The notes: generated by a model from the letters alone, not told the origin. Shown: positions 55,384 through 64,000, counted from the first letter of the stretch. The stretch: DNA of 64,000 nucleotides from Cohnella sp. GbtcB17 (GCF_019091135.1 NZ_JAGXJW010000015.1:1-64000), one strand, 5' to 3'. A program made the numbers and translations.

Positions 55384-56814
55384 ATGAGTTATAAATCAGA
55401 TCGGCCCTCTTTCCAGGAACGGCTCGATCATTTCGTGAATGTCATCCGTACGGATATAATAAATGGCATCCGTCAGGAAGGGACTTATCTTCCTGCCGAG
55501 AGCGCGCTTGCCAAGCAGTATCAGTTGAGCAACAAGTCTATCCGAAAAGGACTAGATCAATTGGTGGAAGAGGGGCTCATCCAAAAAATCGACCGGGTCG
55601 GAAGCATGGTAACGTCCCGGCCGACGGCATCAATCACGCTCAACTTCGGCTGCCCGATCTCGCTGACCACCGACTTCTTGATCGACGACCTCATCGCGGA
55701 GTTCGGACGGCGCAACCCCGGCATACATGTGCGCAGAATTACGCTCAATCATTTAAGCTACGCCCAATCCGCACAGGAAATGATCGATAACGGTCTGCTG
55801 GACGTCGTCGCGTTCAACAGTCCCCAATTCCAGGAGTGGACGGAGGAGGGGCTGACCCCGCTCCTGGAAAAGCTCGAATCCGACCCGGATCTTTATCCGA
55901 TCGCCGAAGAAGCGTTTTTGGTGGACGATGCGATCTACGCGAAGCCGATCTCCTTTTCGCCGGTCGTCCTCTGCTACAACAAGCGGCATTTCCGCGAAGC
56001 CGGCATTCACGAGCCCGACAGCTATTGGACCTGGAGCGATTTGCTGCGCGAATCGACCCGGTTATCCAAGGCCAGAGGGCGTCATGGCATGTACTTCCTG
56101 CCCGCCTCCGAGAACCGTTATCCCGTGTTCCTGCTGCAGGGAATGAGCAGCCGCGCAGGCGGTTCGAACACTCGCGATCCGAGCGACGACATGCTAAAGG
56201 GATTGCGTGCGCTGGATGGGCTGATAGGCAATCGGGAAGTATTTCCGAATTATTGGGCGCAGGGCAACGACGAGACCGTGCAGCTGTTTGCCGAAGGCCA
56301 GGTGTCGGTTATCCTTTGCACTTACTTCAATCTGAACGAATTCGCGCATCTGCCGCTTGAATACGACATCTGTCCGATGCCGAGTCTGCAGAGAGGCGAT
56401 CCGCAGCGGACGCTGCTGCTCTCCATCGGAATGGCACTCGTCCGGCATTCCAAATCGAAGGAAGCGGCCCGGCGCTTCGTGGACTTCCTGGCCTCGGCCG
56501 ACGCGCAAAATGTCATCCGCGAGCGAACCGCGAGCATACCGGCTCGCAAGGCGGCGGCGGAACGGACGGTCGGGGAGGGGCGGAACCAGCCTTCGAGATA
56601 CGCCATGTTCCGAGAAATGTTCCCTTCTTTTTCCTATCACCGCGATTTGGGCCTTCAGATCAAGGATCTCAAGCAATTCACCAGGTGGCTGAAGGAATAT
56701 TGGTCTGACATGATCGAGGAGGAGATGCTGCTCGCTAAGCTGAAGGACCTTTACAATAAAGGAAAGCTCCCGGTAGACCCGCATACATCAGAGGGCGAGA
56801 TTCTGACTCGTTAA
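55384..56814 (+). CDS. GntR helix-turn-helix fused to an ABC solute-binding domain (cytoplasmic regulator)
   Basis: A 476-residue protein. An N-terminal GntR winged helix (about 8-80) with LPAESALAKQYQLSNKSIRK is joined directly to a full family 1 solute-binding fold (from about residue 85), including AEFGRRNPGIHVRRITLNHL, YAKPISFSPVVLCYNKRHF and FAEGQVSVILCTY. There is no signal peptide, so the binding domain is used inside the cell as a ligand sensor. ATG 55384 is chosen for its AGGTGAG site. It ends in a terminator, and the next unit is a sugar-import operon with palindromes on its promoter, the likely target. Confidence 0.85.
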   Translation: MSYKSDRPSFQERLDHFVNVIRTDIINGIRQEGTYLPAESALAKQYQLSNKSIRKGLDQLVEEGLIQKIDRVGSMVTSRPTASITLNFGCPISLTTDFLIDDLIAEFGRRNPGIHVRRITLNHLSYAQSAQEMIDNGLLDVVAFNSPQFQEWTEEGLTPLLEKLESDPDLYPIAEEAFLVDDAIYAKPISFSPVVLCYNKRHFREAGIHEPDSYWTWSDLLRESTRLSKARGRHGMYFLPASENRYPVFLLQGMSSRAGGSNTRDPSDDMLKGLRALDGLIGNREVFPNYWAQGNDETVQLFAEGQVSVILCTYFNLNEFAHLPLEYDICPMPSLQRGDPQRTLLLSIGMALVRHSKSKEAARRFVDFLASADAQNVIRERTASIPARKAAAERTVGEGRNQPSRYAMFREMFPSFSYHRDLGLQIKDLKQFTRWLKEYWSDMIEEEMLLAKLKDLYNKGKLPVDPHTSEGEILTR

Positions 56815-56834
56815 CCTTGTCTTTCGTACATCAC

Positions 56835-56880
56835 AAGCCGCTTCTAATGTCACTAAGTTGGCATTAAAGCGGTTTTTTGT
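56835..56880 (+). terminator. Intrinsic terminator after the GntR-fusion gene
   Basis: Arms of about 14 bp with one bulged base (56838-56852 with 56859-56873) end in TTTTTT. Confidence 0.8.
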
Positions 56881-57018
56881 GTTTTAGGAGCCTTTTCATA
56901 ACAGAATAAAAGGAAAAGATACAGCAGGAACGTCGGAAGATAGAAGCGCATGAAGGGAAGTCCGGCCACGACGAAGATCAGTTACAACCTTAAAATCAGC
57001 TTCATTCCAGTGTAGTTT

Positions 57019-57032
57019 TGAGAGCGATTACA
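57019..57032 (+). promoter_or_regulatory. Candidate catabolite-responsive element (cre)
   Basis: TGAGAGCGATTACA differs from the CcpA consensus TGWAANCGNTNWCA at one position. It lies about 95 bp upstream of the promoter of the second sugar locus. Confidence 0.35.
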
Positions 57033-57127
57033 TCATTGTCCAGTCTATATGTTACCGCATTCACAACAAAGAAGTTGGATCAAGTCTGTTAGGTGTCCAC
57101 AAAAGTCGACGAATCGATGATTTAGGG

Positions 57128-57178
57128 TTGACGGTCTTTTTGTTAGCTGTGTATAATGAATACATCAGATATACATCA
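57128..57178 (+). promoter_or_regulatory. Promoter and operator-like repeats of the second sugar operon
   Basis: TTGACG (57128-57133), an 18-bp spacer and consensus TATAAT (57152-57157). A palindrome TGTAT-N5-ATACA (57150-57164) covers the -10, and ATACATCA occurs twice (57160-57167 and 57171-57178). The layout fits repression, probably by the GntR fusion protein encoded just upstream. Confidence 0.65.
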
Positions 57179-57241
57179 ATTCAACAAAAGGTCGATTTAC
57201 AAAGATTAACATGTAAATCAATCATGAATCAGGAGGCGCCA

Positions 57242-58234
57242 ATGCGAGCGATCAAGAGCCGAAACGGCACGGCGGAAGTCGTCGATCTGCCAGAACCCGA
57301 GATTAAAGCGCAGCATGTCAAAGTCAGAATCGATTATTCCTCCGTCAGCATCGGCACCGAGCTGCTCATGATCCGCACGAACCCCGGGGCCCCGCTCGGA
57401 TACAGCGCGACCGGGATTGTCATGGAGGCGGGGGAGGGCGTCACCCACGTCGCGCCCGGACAACGGGTCGCCTGCTACGGCAGTCCTGCTCACCGGGAGA
57501 TTATGCTGTCGCCCAAGCATCTGACCGTCCCCGTGCCGGACGGCGTCGCGCCGGAAGAAGCGGCATTCGCAGGTCTCGGCGCAATCGCCGTCCACGCGCT
57601 TCGCCAGGCCGAGCTGAAGTTCGGGGAAACGGCTTTGGTCGTAGGCGTCGGCATCCTGGGACAGATCATTGCACGAATCGCGCATGCCTCCAACTATCGG
57701 GTGATTGGCTTGGAGCCTATTGCAGAGAGAAGGTCGCTGCTTGTCTCGGCAGGCATCCGCCACGCCTGCAAGAACGGAGAAGAGGTCGCCGCCGTACTGC
57801 GGGATACGACACCCGACGGAGGCGGCGCGGACGCCGTGCTCGTATGCGCCAGCAATCGAAAGGCCAGCCTGATCGACGAAGCCATCGGATGGCTCCGGGA
57901 CCGCGGTCGCGTCGTCATCGTCGGTGACACCGGCACCGCATTCGATCGCGATCTGCTCTTTGCCAAGGAAGCGAGCGTGCACATCTCGCGGGCCGGCGGG
58001 CCGGGGCGCTATGAACCGGACTACGAACAGCGGGGCGTCGACTATCCGATCGGTTACGTGCGTTGGACGGAAGGACGCAACGTGCAGGACTTTCTTCGAA
58101 TGCTCCAGGAGAAGCGCATCGACATCCGGTCTCTGATCTCCGACCGCGTGTCGTTTCGCGAGCTGCCCGAGCTTTACAGCCAGTACGCTTCGGCGCCCCA
58201 GAACAGAATGGGCATCGTCGTCCGCTTCGATTAG
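57242..58234 (+). CDS. MDR-family dehydrogenase (zinc-type alcohol dehydrogenase-like)
   Basis: A 330-residue medium-chain dehydrogenase/reductase. The GroES-like domain (about 1-120) has EPEIKAQHVKVRIDYSSVSI and LGYSATGIVMEAGEGV, and the Rossmann domain has ALVVGVGILGQIIARIAHAS. The usual catalytic and structural zinc cysteines are not seen, so it may be a zinc-free branch like those working with Gfo/Idh enzymes. GGAGG ends 6 nt before the ATG. First gene of the second sugar operon; the permease follows after 24 bp. Oxidation of an imported sugar or polyol is inferred. Confidence 0.82.
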   Translation: MRAIKSRNGTAEVVDLPEPEIKAQHVKVRIDYSSVSIGTELLMIRTNPGAPLGYSATGIVMEAGEGVTHVAPGQRVACYGSPAHREIMLSPKHLTVPVPDGVAPEEAAFAGLGAIAVHALRQAELKFGETALVVGVGILGQIIARIAHASNYRVIGLEPIAERRSLLVSAGIRHACKNGEEVAAVLRDTTPDGGGADAVLVCASNRKASLIDEAIGWLRDRGRVVIVGDTGTAFDRDLLFAKEASVHISRAGGPGRYEPDYEQRGVDYPIGYVRWTEGRNVQDFLRMLQEKRIDIRSLISDRVSFRELPELYSQYASAPQNRMGIVVRFD

Positions 58235-58258
58235 AGCGGCAGGAGAGGAGTGAACGGC

Positions 58259-59215
58259 ATGTCGCAAGGAAGCGCGCAAGCCGCGGACGTATCAAGCGGA
58301 TACGTGCATAAGCCATCAATTGGAAACAAGATATGGCGCTACCGCTGGCTTTACGTGTTTATGGTCCCTGGCATTCTCTATTACCTGGTCTATCATTACG
58401 TCCCGATGTTCGGACTGGTCGTCGCCTTCCAGGACTACAATCTGATGCAAGGCGTCACCGGCAGCTCCTGGGTCGGATGGGACAACTTCAAGGCGGTATT
58501 CGAATCGCCGGACTTCCCGCAACTGATGAAAAACACCGTTCTCCTTAGCATTTACCGCCTCGTGTTCGGCATGCTGCCGGATCTGCTGCTAGCGCTCATG
58601 CTGAACGAGATCCGGGTAAGGTGGTTCAAAAAGACGATCCAGACGCTTACCTACGGCCCGCACTTCCTTTCCTGGATTATCGTGTACGGCATCATGTTCT
58701 CCTTTTTCGCGCCGGGCTCGGGGCTGGTGACGACGTTCTTCCGGGATATGGGCTGGGGCGATATCGATGCGCTGACCAACTCGGATCTCTTCCGGCCGAT
58801 GCTCGTCATGACGGACATCTGGAAAAGCACCGGATACGGCGCCATCATTTACTTGGCAGCGCTTGCCAACATCAACCATGAGCAATATGAGGCCGCCGCG
58901 ATCGACGGGGCCAACCGCTGGCGCCAGCTGTGGCACGTAACGCTGCCCGGCGTTCGCGACGTCTTTATGCTGCTGGTGATCCTCCGACTTGGCGGCATCC
59001 TGGATGCGGGCTTCGAGCAAGTGTACATTTTCCTGAACGTTCGCGTTTACGACGTCGGCGACATTCTCGATACATGGATCTTCAGGCGCGGCATCGAAGA
59101 GATGAATTACAGCGTGCCGGCTGCGGTCGGCGTGTTCAAGTCGGCGATCGGCTTCGTCCTCGTGCTGGGCGCGAACAAGCTGGCGAAGCGATTCGGCGGC
59201 TCCGGCATCTGGTGA
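58259..59215 (+). CDS. ABC transporter permease, LplB type
   Basis: A 318-residue membrane subunit with about six hydrophobic segments. The N-terminal cytoplasmic tail and RYRWLYVFMVPGILYYLVYH, VGWDNFKAVF and the EAA loop EQYEAAAIDGANRWRQLWHV are typical of LplB/YteP permeases. These import complex oligosaccharides in Paenibacillaceae and Bacillus. ATG 58259 fits the GGAGAGGAG site with an 8-nt spacer. The LplC-type partner follows. Confidence 0.9.
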   Translation: MSQGSAQAADVSSGYVHKPSIGNKIWRYRWLYVFMVPGILYYLVYHYVPMFGLVVAFQDYNLMQGVTGSSWVGWDNFKAVFESPDFPQLMKNTVLLSIYRLVFGMLPDLLLALMLNEIRVRWFKKTIQTLTYGPHFLSWIIVYGIMFSFFAPGSGLVTTFFRDMGWGDIDALTNSDLFRPMLVMTDIWKSTGYGAIIYLAALANINHEQYEAAAIDGANRWRQLWHVTLPGVRDVFMLLVILRLGGILDAGFEQVYIFLNVRVYDVGDILDTWIFRRGIEEMNYSVPAAVGVFKSAIGFVLVLGANKLAKRFGGSGIW

Positions 59216-59246
59216 GGCCGGCAAGCATCGAACGGAGGTGGCGCAA

Positions 59247-60134
59247 TTGACCTATATTTTCAAAAAGTCGGTTCCAGACCGCATTGTGGACGCGTTTATC
59301 ATCGTCATTCTCTCCGTATTCGGACTGGCGACCTTGTTCCCGCTTTATTATGTTGCGGTCGTCTCGATTACGCCTTATACGGAGGTGCTCCGCAACGGCG
59401 GCTTTCTCCTAATTCCCAAAACCTTCACTTGGGATGCCTACAAGGCGATCTTTAACAGCGGCGTCGTGCCGAGGGCGCTGAACGTGACGATCTTCGTCAC
59501 TTTGGCGGGCACCGCACTGAACCTCATCGTCACGACGCTGCTTGCCTATCCGCTCTCCAAAAAATACTTGCCGGGACGCAACGCCGTGCTCATGGGAATC
59601 GTATTCACGATGCTATTTTCCGGCGGGCTCATCCCGACTTTCCTTACAGTCAAGGCGACGGGCCTGATGAACACGCTCTGGGCGCTCATCATTCCCGGCA
59701 TGGTATCGACCTTTAACCTGCTGGTCATGAAAACGTACTTCGAATCGCTCCCGTCGGAGATCGAAGAGGCTTCGAAGGTGGACGGCTGCACGGACGTCGG
59801 CACGCTGCTCCGGATCGTACTGCCGCTGTCCATGCCGATCATGGCGACGCTCGGGCTGTTTTACGGGGTCAACCATTGGAACGCCTACTTCGGCGGCATC
59901 ATGTACTTGAACGACCGGGATCTGTACCCGCTGCAAGTCGTCCTCCGCAATATGATCGTCACGCCCAGCGTGAGTCAGGAGCTGTCCGTACCTCAATCGC
60001 AGCTGAGCGCGTTGCCGCCGGAGTCGATCAAGATGGCAACCGTCGTTGTCGCGATCGTGCCGATCATCGCCGTCTATCCTTTTCTGCAAAAATACTTCAT
60101 CAAAGGGATGCTGCTCGGCGCCGTTAAAGGCTGA
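59247..60134 (+). CDS. Carbohydrate ABC transporter permease, LplC/YtcP type
   Basis: A 295-residue second permease. The start KKSVPDRIVDAFIIVILSVF, the EAA loop EIEEASKVDGCTDVGTLLRI and the ending FIKGMLLGAVKG are characteristic. TTG 59247 is preferred over GTG 59238, because GGAGG ends 8 nt before TTG and overlaps GTG. Pairs with the LplB-type permease and the lipoprotein downstream. The ATPase is again absent. Confidence 0.9.
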   Translation: MTYIFKKSVPDRIVDAFIIVILSVFGLATLFPLYYVAVVSITPYTEVLRNGGFLLIPKTFTWDAYKAIFNSGVVPRALNVTIFVTLAGTALNLIVTTLLAYPLSKKYLPGRNAVLMGIVFTMLFSGGLIPTFLTVKATGLMNTLWALIIPGMVSTFNLLVMKTYFESLPSEIEEASKVDGCTDVGTLLRIVLPLSMPIMATLGLFYGVNHWNAYFGGIMYLNDRDLYPLQVVLRNMIVTPSVSQELSVPQSQLSALPPESIKMATVVVAIVPIIAVYPFLQKYFIKGMLLGAVKG

Positions 60135-60281
60135 TCCGTCTAACTCGTCAAGGGGGGATGCGTCAGCCGAAGCGCCTCGGCGCCGGCGACCCACAGTCCG
60201 AAAGGCATGAAAAAGAAGGCATTCCGCACATTCCATGCAAGCTGGCTCGTCATGCAACCCAATCCAGGGAGGTCATTCCAC

Positions 60282-61892
60282 ATGAAACGTACAAGCGCCA
60301 TACTGGCAAGCCTTGCCGCCGCATCCCTATTGGCCACCGCCTGCGGCAACAACGACAACGGCGCTTCGCCGTCCGCCGGCTCTTCCTCGTCCGGTTCCTC
60401 CGCATCGTCCGCCACGGCCGCGACGAAGCTCAAGCTGAACTGGTATGTCATCGCCTCGGCGGACGCCCAGCTCCCCAAAGGGGATGCCGACTTCGTCAAG
60501 AAGGCGATCGACGAGAAGTTTAACGTCGACCTCGTCATTGACTATATGCCTCTCGGAACGGACTTTCAGAACAAATTCAACTCGCTGGTCGCTTCCAACG
60601 ACATTCCCGACGTCTTTTTCGCCGAAGGCATCCCCTCGAACCAATACATTGCGGACGGCGTCGCACGCGACATGACGGGCCTCGTGACGCCGGCCAACAT
60701 GCCGAACTACTTCAAGTACTGGGTCACCGAGGAAGAGCTGCCGAAGTACCAGGTCCAGGGAAAGTTCGCGCGCGCTCCGGTTCCTTACGAAAAAAATTAT
60801 TATCGGTCTTATTACGTACGCAAGGACTGGCTCGACAACCTCGGCCTGTCCGTGCCGAAGTCGTACGACGAGATGGTCGAGGTCATGAAAGCCTTCACGA
60901 CCCGCGATCCGGACGGAAACAACAAAAACGATACTTACGGCTTCACCGCATACGGCAACGGAACGAATATGTCGCTCGAATTTCCGACCTACGTAAAAAA
61001 CGGCCTGTTCGGCGACTTCATGGTCGAAGGCGACCAATTCATCGATACCCGCACGGACCCTCGCATGCAACAGGTGTTGACGGATACCCGCGCGCTTCTG
61101 GATCTCGGCGTCGTCGACCGGGACTGGCTGCTTAACAAGAACGGACAGCAGCTCGAAAAGGCGGAGCAGGGCAAGGCGGGCATCGTGCTCGGCTTCGGCA
61201 AAAACTTGGCGTTCGACAACAACCCGGAAGGTCTCCAAGCGAAAACGAAGGAAATCACAAAAGTCGAGACCGCAAACTGGGTGGCTTTCGATCCGTTCGC
61301 CGACACGGGCACTTACCTGACGCCTGTACCCGGCAACCCGTTCTTGTTCAGCTCGAAGTCGACGGATGTGGAAATCGAGCGTTCGATGCAGATCCTCGAC
61401 TGGCTCGCGGGCGAAGAGGGCTTCCTGATGACCCATTACGGCCGGGAAGGCTCGGAGTACACGCGCAGCGGCAGCACGATCACGCTGAACCAGGAAGCAT
61501 ACAAGACAAACGTCACGGATCAGGGCAACTTCCTGTCCGTCTACCAATGGTTCACGCCGATCTCGGGTCCCGAGGCGTTCGGCGTCGAGGTGTCCGATCC
61601 GAATATGACCGACCGCGACAAGGAGATTCTGGCGACGATGAATGCATACAAGCTTGTGCCGTCCGTCGGTACCAGCCTCGTCGTCAAGGAAGGCATGGAC
61701 CTGGCCGCGCTTCGCAAGCGCATGAATGAGCTCCAGATCAAGGTGCTCTATGACGACAAAACCGCGGACAACTGGCCTGCTTACCGCCAGGAGCTCATGA
61801 CAAAGTATGCAGGCAAGGAAATTTTCGAGTACTACGCGCAGCAAGTTTCGGAGGCGCGCGGTACGACGGTGAGCTTCGACGCGGGCAACTGA
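60282..61892 (+). CDS. Extracellular substrate-binding lipoprotein, LplA type
   Basis: A 536-residue binding protein, the larger size usual with LplB/LplC permeases. A signal peptide (LASLAAASLLATAC) ends at a Cys with Ala at the -3 position instead of Leu, a mild lipobox deviation. A Ser-rich linker follows. Mature blocks include FNSLVASNDIPDVFFAEG, YYRSYYVRKDWLDNLGLSVP and RDPDGNNKNDTYGFTAYG, the last like calcium-binding loops common in this group. AGGGAGG ends 9 nt before the ATG. A large hairpin separates it from the beta-helix gene. Confidence 0.9.
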   Translation: MKRTSAILASLAAASLLATACGNNDNGASPSAGSSSSGSSASSATAATKLKLNWYVIASADAQLPKGDADFVKKAIDEKFNVDLVIDYMPLGTDFQNKFNSLVASNDIPDVFFAEGIPSNQYIADGVARDMTGLVTPANMPNYFKYWVTEEELPKYQVQGKFARAPVPYEKNYYRSYYVRKDWLDNLGLSVPKSYDEMVEVMKAFTTRDPDGNNKNDTYGFTAYGNGTNMSLEFPTYVKNGLFGDFMVEGDQFIDTRTDPRMQQVLTDTRALLDLGVVDRDWLLNKNGQQLEKAEQGKAGIVLGFGKNLAFDNNPEGLQAKTKEITKVETANWVAFDPFADTGTYLTPVPGNPFLFSSKSTDVEIERSMQILDWLAGEEGFLMTHYGREGSEYTRSGSTITLNQEAYKTNVTDQGNFLSVYQWFTPISGPEAFGVEVSDPNMTDRDKEILATMNAYKLVPSVGTSLVVKEGMDLAALRKRMNELQIKVLYDDKTADNWPAYRQELMTKYAGKEIFEYYAQQVSEARGTTVSFDAGN

Positions 61893-61909
61893 TCGCCTTG
61901 ATAGAGCTT

Positions 61910-61943
61910 GAAGGCGGAGAGCCGGCATCGGCTCTTCGCCTTC
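61910..61943 (+). promoter_or_regulatory. 15-bp hairpin between binding-protein and beta-helix genes
   Basis: A stem of 15 bp with one G-T pair (61910-61924 with 61929-61943) and a GCAT loop, not followed by T residues. Probably an mRNA-stabilising or partial-termination element. Confidence 0.55.
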
Positions 61944-61973
61944 GCCGAATGAAGAAGCGAAAGGGGAGCGCAC

Positions 61974-64000
61974 ATGAACGGTTGGCAACGGCAGGCCGAC
62001 GATGTGACGGCGCTGAAGCGACTGCCGTCAGGCGGAATTCAGGCCGGCGAGACGATTCTGGTGCGCGGCTACGCGGCGGCCGGAGACGGCGGGGCGAAGG
62101 AGGTGGCGTGGCATCCGGAATGCGAGCTGGCCGACGACGGAGGCTTGGTTCATGCGCCGGCGGACGGCGGGCGGGGAAGATGGATCGTCTCGCACGAAGG
62201 CGTCGGAAAATTCAGTTACTTCGGCGTGTTCGGACGCGAAACGGCTGCGGATGCCGCACTCGATGCGATGCTCGCACATCCTTCGATCCGGCGGATCGAA
62301 GCGGACTGCGATTTGAACTTCACGCAGCGGCACCGGATCACCCGCGGCTTTATCGATCTGAACTTCAACGGCTTCACGGTAACGACGACGGGGATCGAAC
62401 CTGCACCGCCGAACGATCCGTTTGCGGCGATTTTCTACTTCCGCGGCGAGGAGACGGGCGACGTTCAGCGCGTCGTGCTCTCGGAGACGCTTGCGGAGCT
62501 GGAAGATCGCTTCGAAGTGGCGGACGCCACGGCGTTCAACGTCGGCGATTGGTGGCTCGTGCGCGGCGACCGGCTGTCCGGCGGCGCGGAACGGGAGCTG
62601 GAGAAACTCGTCAAGGTAACGGAAGTGCCGGACCCGACGCATGTGCGTCTGCAGTATAAGAACGGATGGACGCTGGAAGCGGGCCGCGTCCTCGAGTATC
62701 GGCGTGTGAAGCCGATCGTGCAGGCGAACGTGCGAAACATGAAGTTCGTCGCGAAGGGCGCGACCGAAGCGTCCGGCTCGCATCCGCTCGCCTTCGAGTA
62801 TGCTGTCGAATGCGACGCCGTCGGCATCGATGCGACAGGCACGTACTGGCCGGTCGTCATGCGGCGCTACAACACCTTTTACGTAACGGAGCGCTGCCAG
62901 CTGCTGAATCCGGCCGAGGTCGTCGTTGGAGGCACCGGCTATCTGACGCAGCAAATTTATTGTTTGTATGGCCATGTGCGGGACTGCCTGACGAGCAACG
63001 GCAGGCACTTGAACGACTTCACCGGCTCGGCCTATTGCCATGTCGAAAACTGCCATGCCGACGGGGACGATCTCGGCGCGTTCGTGACGCACGGACAATA
63101 TGAGCACGATCTCACCTATGTCGGCAACTCGGGCCTCATGTCGTTCGCCAACAGCGGGCCGACCTGGGGAGAGAGCGCAAAGCGGATTACGGTCAAGCAG
63201 CATGTCGCTTCGTGGTTTCTTGCCTTTCGAAAGGTGACCGATCTGACGCTCGAAGACGTTCATGTCTACGCGCGCGCCGGAGTCGAAAATACCGCGGATA
63301 CAGGCTCCTTCTGGCTCAATGCCGACGGGGTGCAGATGAAAAATTGCACGGCGGAAAAGATGGTGAAATTCAAGCAGGTCTCCGCGCGCTCTCGGCGCCC
63401 CTCCGTCGTGGAAAATTGCGCCTTTGCGTTGACGAAAGGGCGACGCGTCTCCCATGAGGAGGTCGCGTCGGAGCTGACGTTCCGCGGGTGCCGGTTCACG
63501 GGCTCGGACGGCAATGCGTTCGCGGGAACGGGGGATTTGCGCTTTCTGGATTGCCGAATCGAGGGGTCGGGACCCGACGCCCGCCCGATCCGATTTGCTG
63601 GAAAGCGGTTGACGATACGCGGCGGAGAAATTCGAAATTCAGGATTCCGATTAACCGGCGGCAGCGATGTCCGACTGGACGTCGGATCGGGCGCGACGAT
63701 CTCGGGGAGCAACGGAGAGCAAGCGTTTTTCAGCAGAAGCGGAGAGCCGGGAGGAGGCGCGACGAGCTGGAGATTCGACGGCGCGATCAGCATGGCCGCC
63801 TGTCCGACGATGGCGCACTTCGCCATCGCCGGCTACGACGCCGATCACGAGTGCTTCGTGACCGGATCCGCCTTTGAAGGCGGCCGCTTCGAAGTGTCCG
63901 AAGGCGCGTTCGGCGAAGGGAGCTGCATGCTGTACGATTCAAACGTCGAACGCGGCGTGGATCGAAGCGCCCTGCCGCCCGAATCTGCGGCGATCAGGCA
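61974..64000 (+). CDS. Right-handed beta-helix protein with pectate-lyase-type N-terminus (3' end outside window)
   Basis: The frame beginning at ATG 61974 is open to the window edge, about 675 residues so far; AGGGGAG precedes the start. The N-terminus (ETILVRGYAAAGDGGAKEVA, then GRWIVSHEGVGKFSYFGVFG) matches the start module of pectate-lyase-superfamily and phage tailspike-like beta-helix proteins. The later part has short helix-rung motifs such as LTLEDVHVYARAGVEN, MKNCTAEK and LTFRGCRFTGSDGNAF. There is no signal peptide. It follows the transporter genes, so a lyase, hydrolase or epimerase acting on the imported polysaccharide fragment is possible, but catalytic residues were not identified. 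Confidence 0.8.
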   Translation, partial: MNGWQRQADDVTALKRLPSGGIQAGETILVRGYAAAGDGGAKEVAWHPECELADDGGLVHAPADGGRGRWIVSHEGVGKFSYFGVFGRETAADAALDAMLAHPSIRRIEADCDLNFTQRHRITRGFIDLNFNGFTVTTTGIEPAPPNDPFAAIFYFRGEETGDVQRVVLSETLAELEDRFEVADATAFNVGDWWLVRGDRLSGGAERELEKLVKVTEVPDPTHVRLQYKNGWTLEAGRVLEYRRVKPIVQANVRNMKFVAKGATEASGSHPLAFEYAVECDAVGIDATGTYWPVVMRRYNTFYVTERCQLLNPAEVVVGGTGYLTQQIYCLYGHVRDCLTSNGRHLNDFTGSAYCHVENCHADGDDLGAFVTHGQYEHDLTYVGNSGLMSFANSGPTWGESAKRITVKQHVASWFLAFRKVTDLTLEDVHVYARAGVENTADTGSFWLNADGVQMKNCTAEKMVKFKQVSARSRRPSVVENCAFALTKGRRVSHEEVASELTFRGCRFTGSDGNAFAGTGDLRFLDCRIEGSGPDARPIRFAGKRLTIRGGEIRNSGFRLTGGSDVRLDVGSGATISGSNGEQAFFSRSGEPGGGATSWRFDGAISMAACPTMAHFAIAGYDADHECFVTGSAFEGGRFEVSEGAFGEGSCMLYDSNVERGVDRSALPPESAAIR

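Overview
The window is about 60% GC chromosomal DNA with strong Shine-Dalgarno sites (often GGAGG), frequent TTG and GTG starts, DUF3231 and DUF2512 proteins typical of endospore-forming Bacillota, lipoprotein sugar-binding proteins, LplB/LplC-type permeases and YesM-type histidine kinases. This points to a high-GC member of the Paenibacillaceae (Cohnella- or Paenibacillus-like); that assignment is inference. No rRNA, tRNA, CRISPR array, insertion sequence or prophage was seen.

Layout. 1-11.4 kb is mostly housekeeping: glycerol catabolism (end of glpK, glpD), a small phosphoesterase, selO, pgi, an MBL hydrolase, a Gfo/Idh dehydrogenase, DUF3231 and DUF2512 proteins, and a DinB / WYL regulator / monooxygenase cassette. 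11.6-12.1 kb holds two tandem-repeat arrays of about 51 bp. 12.3-24.0 kb is a glycan-use locus: binding protein, two permeases, sensor kinase, AraC-type response regulator, GH35 beta-galactosidase, Gfo/Idh dehydrogenase, a cystathionine-gamma-synthase-type PLP enzyme and a DUF4091/GH123-like protein; the last three overlap by 4 nt. 24.1-30.9 kb has a PBP3-like transpeptidase facing an FHA-winged-helix regulator, a D-2-hydroxyacid dehydrogenase, a 13-unit 51-bp array, a MarR regulator with a His/Gly-rich tail, a VOC protein and a LysR regulator. 31.0-36.7 kb is a complete pentose phosphate operon (zwf-tkt-tal-gnd). 36.8-45.2 kb is a giant DUF11-repeat gene on the minus strand, apparently starting at ATT and broken by a frameshift inside its 15th repeat; it diverges from a 1281-residue FecR/beta-sandwich exported protein. 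49.5-54.7 kb has an ArsB-type transporter and cysJI sulfite reductase. 55.3-64 kb is a second sugar locus: a GntR helix-turn-helix fused to a solute-binding domain, an MDR dehydrogenase, LplB/LplC-type permeases, a binding lipoprotein and a beta-helix gene running off the window.

How the parts fit. Both sugar loci lack an ABC ATPase, as is usual where one shared MsmX-like ATPase serves many importers. One is controlled by a two-component system, the other probably by the cytoplasmic GntR-binding-protein fusion. Pgi and the pentose phosphate operon take the hexose onward. The most unusual items are the DUF11 gene (rare start, alternating two-type repeats, mid-repeat frameshift), the 50-52 bp repeats recurring at four operon boundaries, and the FHA-winged-helix and GntR-binding-protein fusions.
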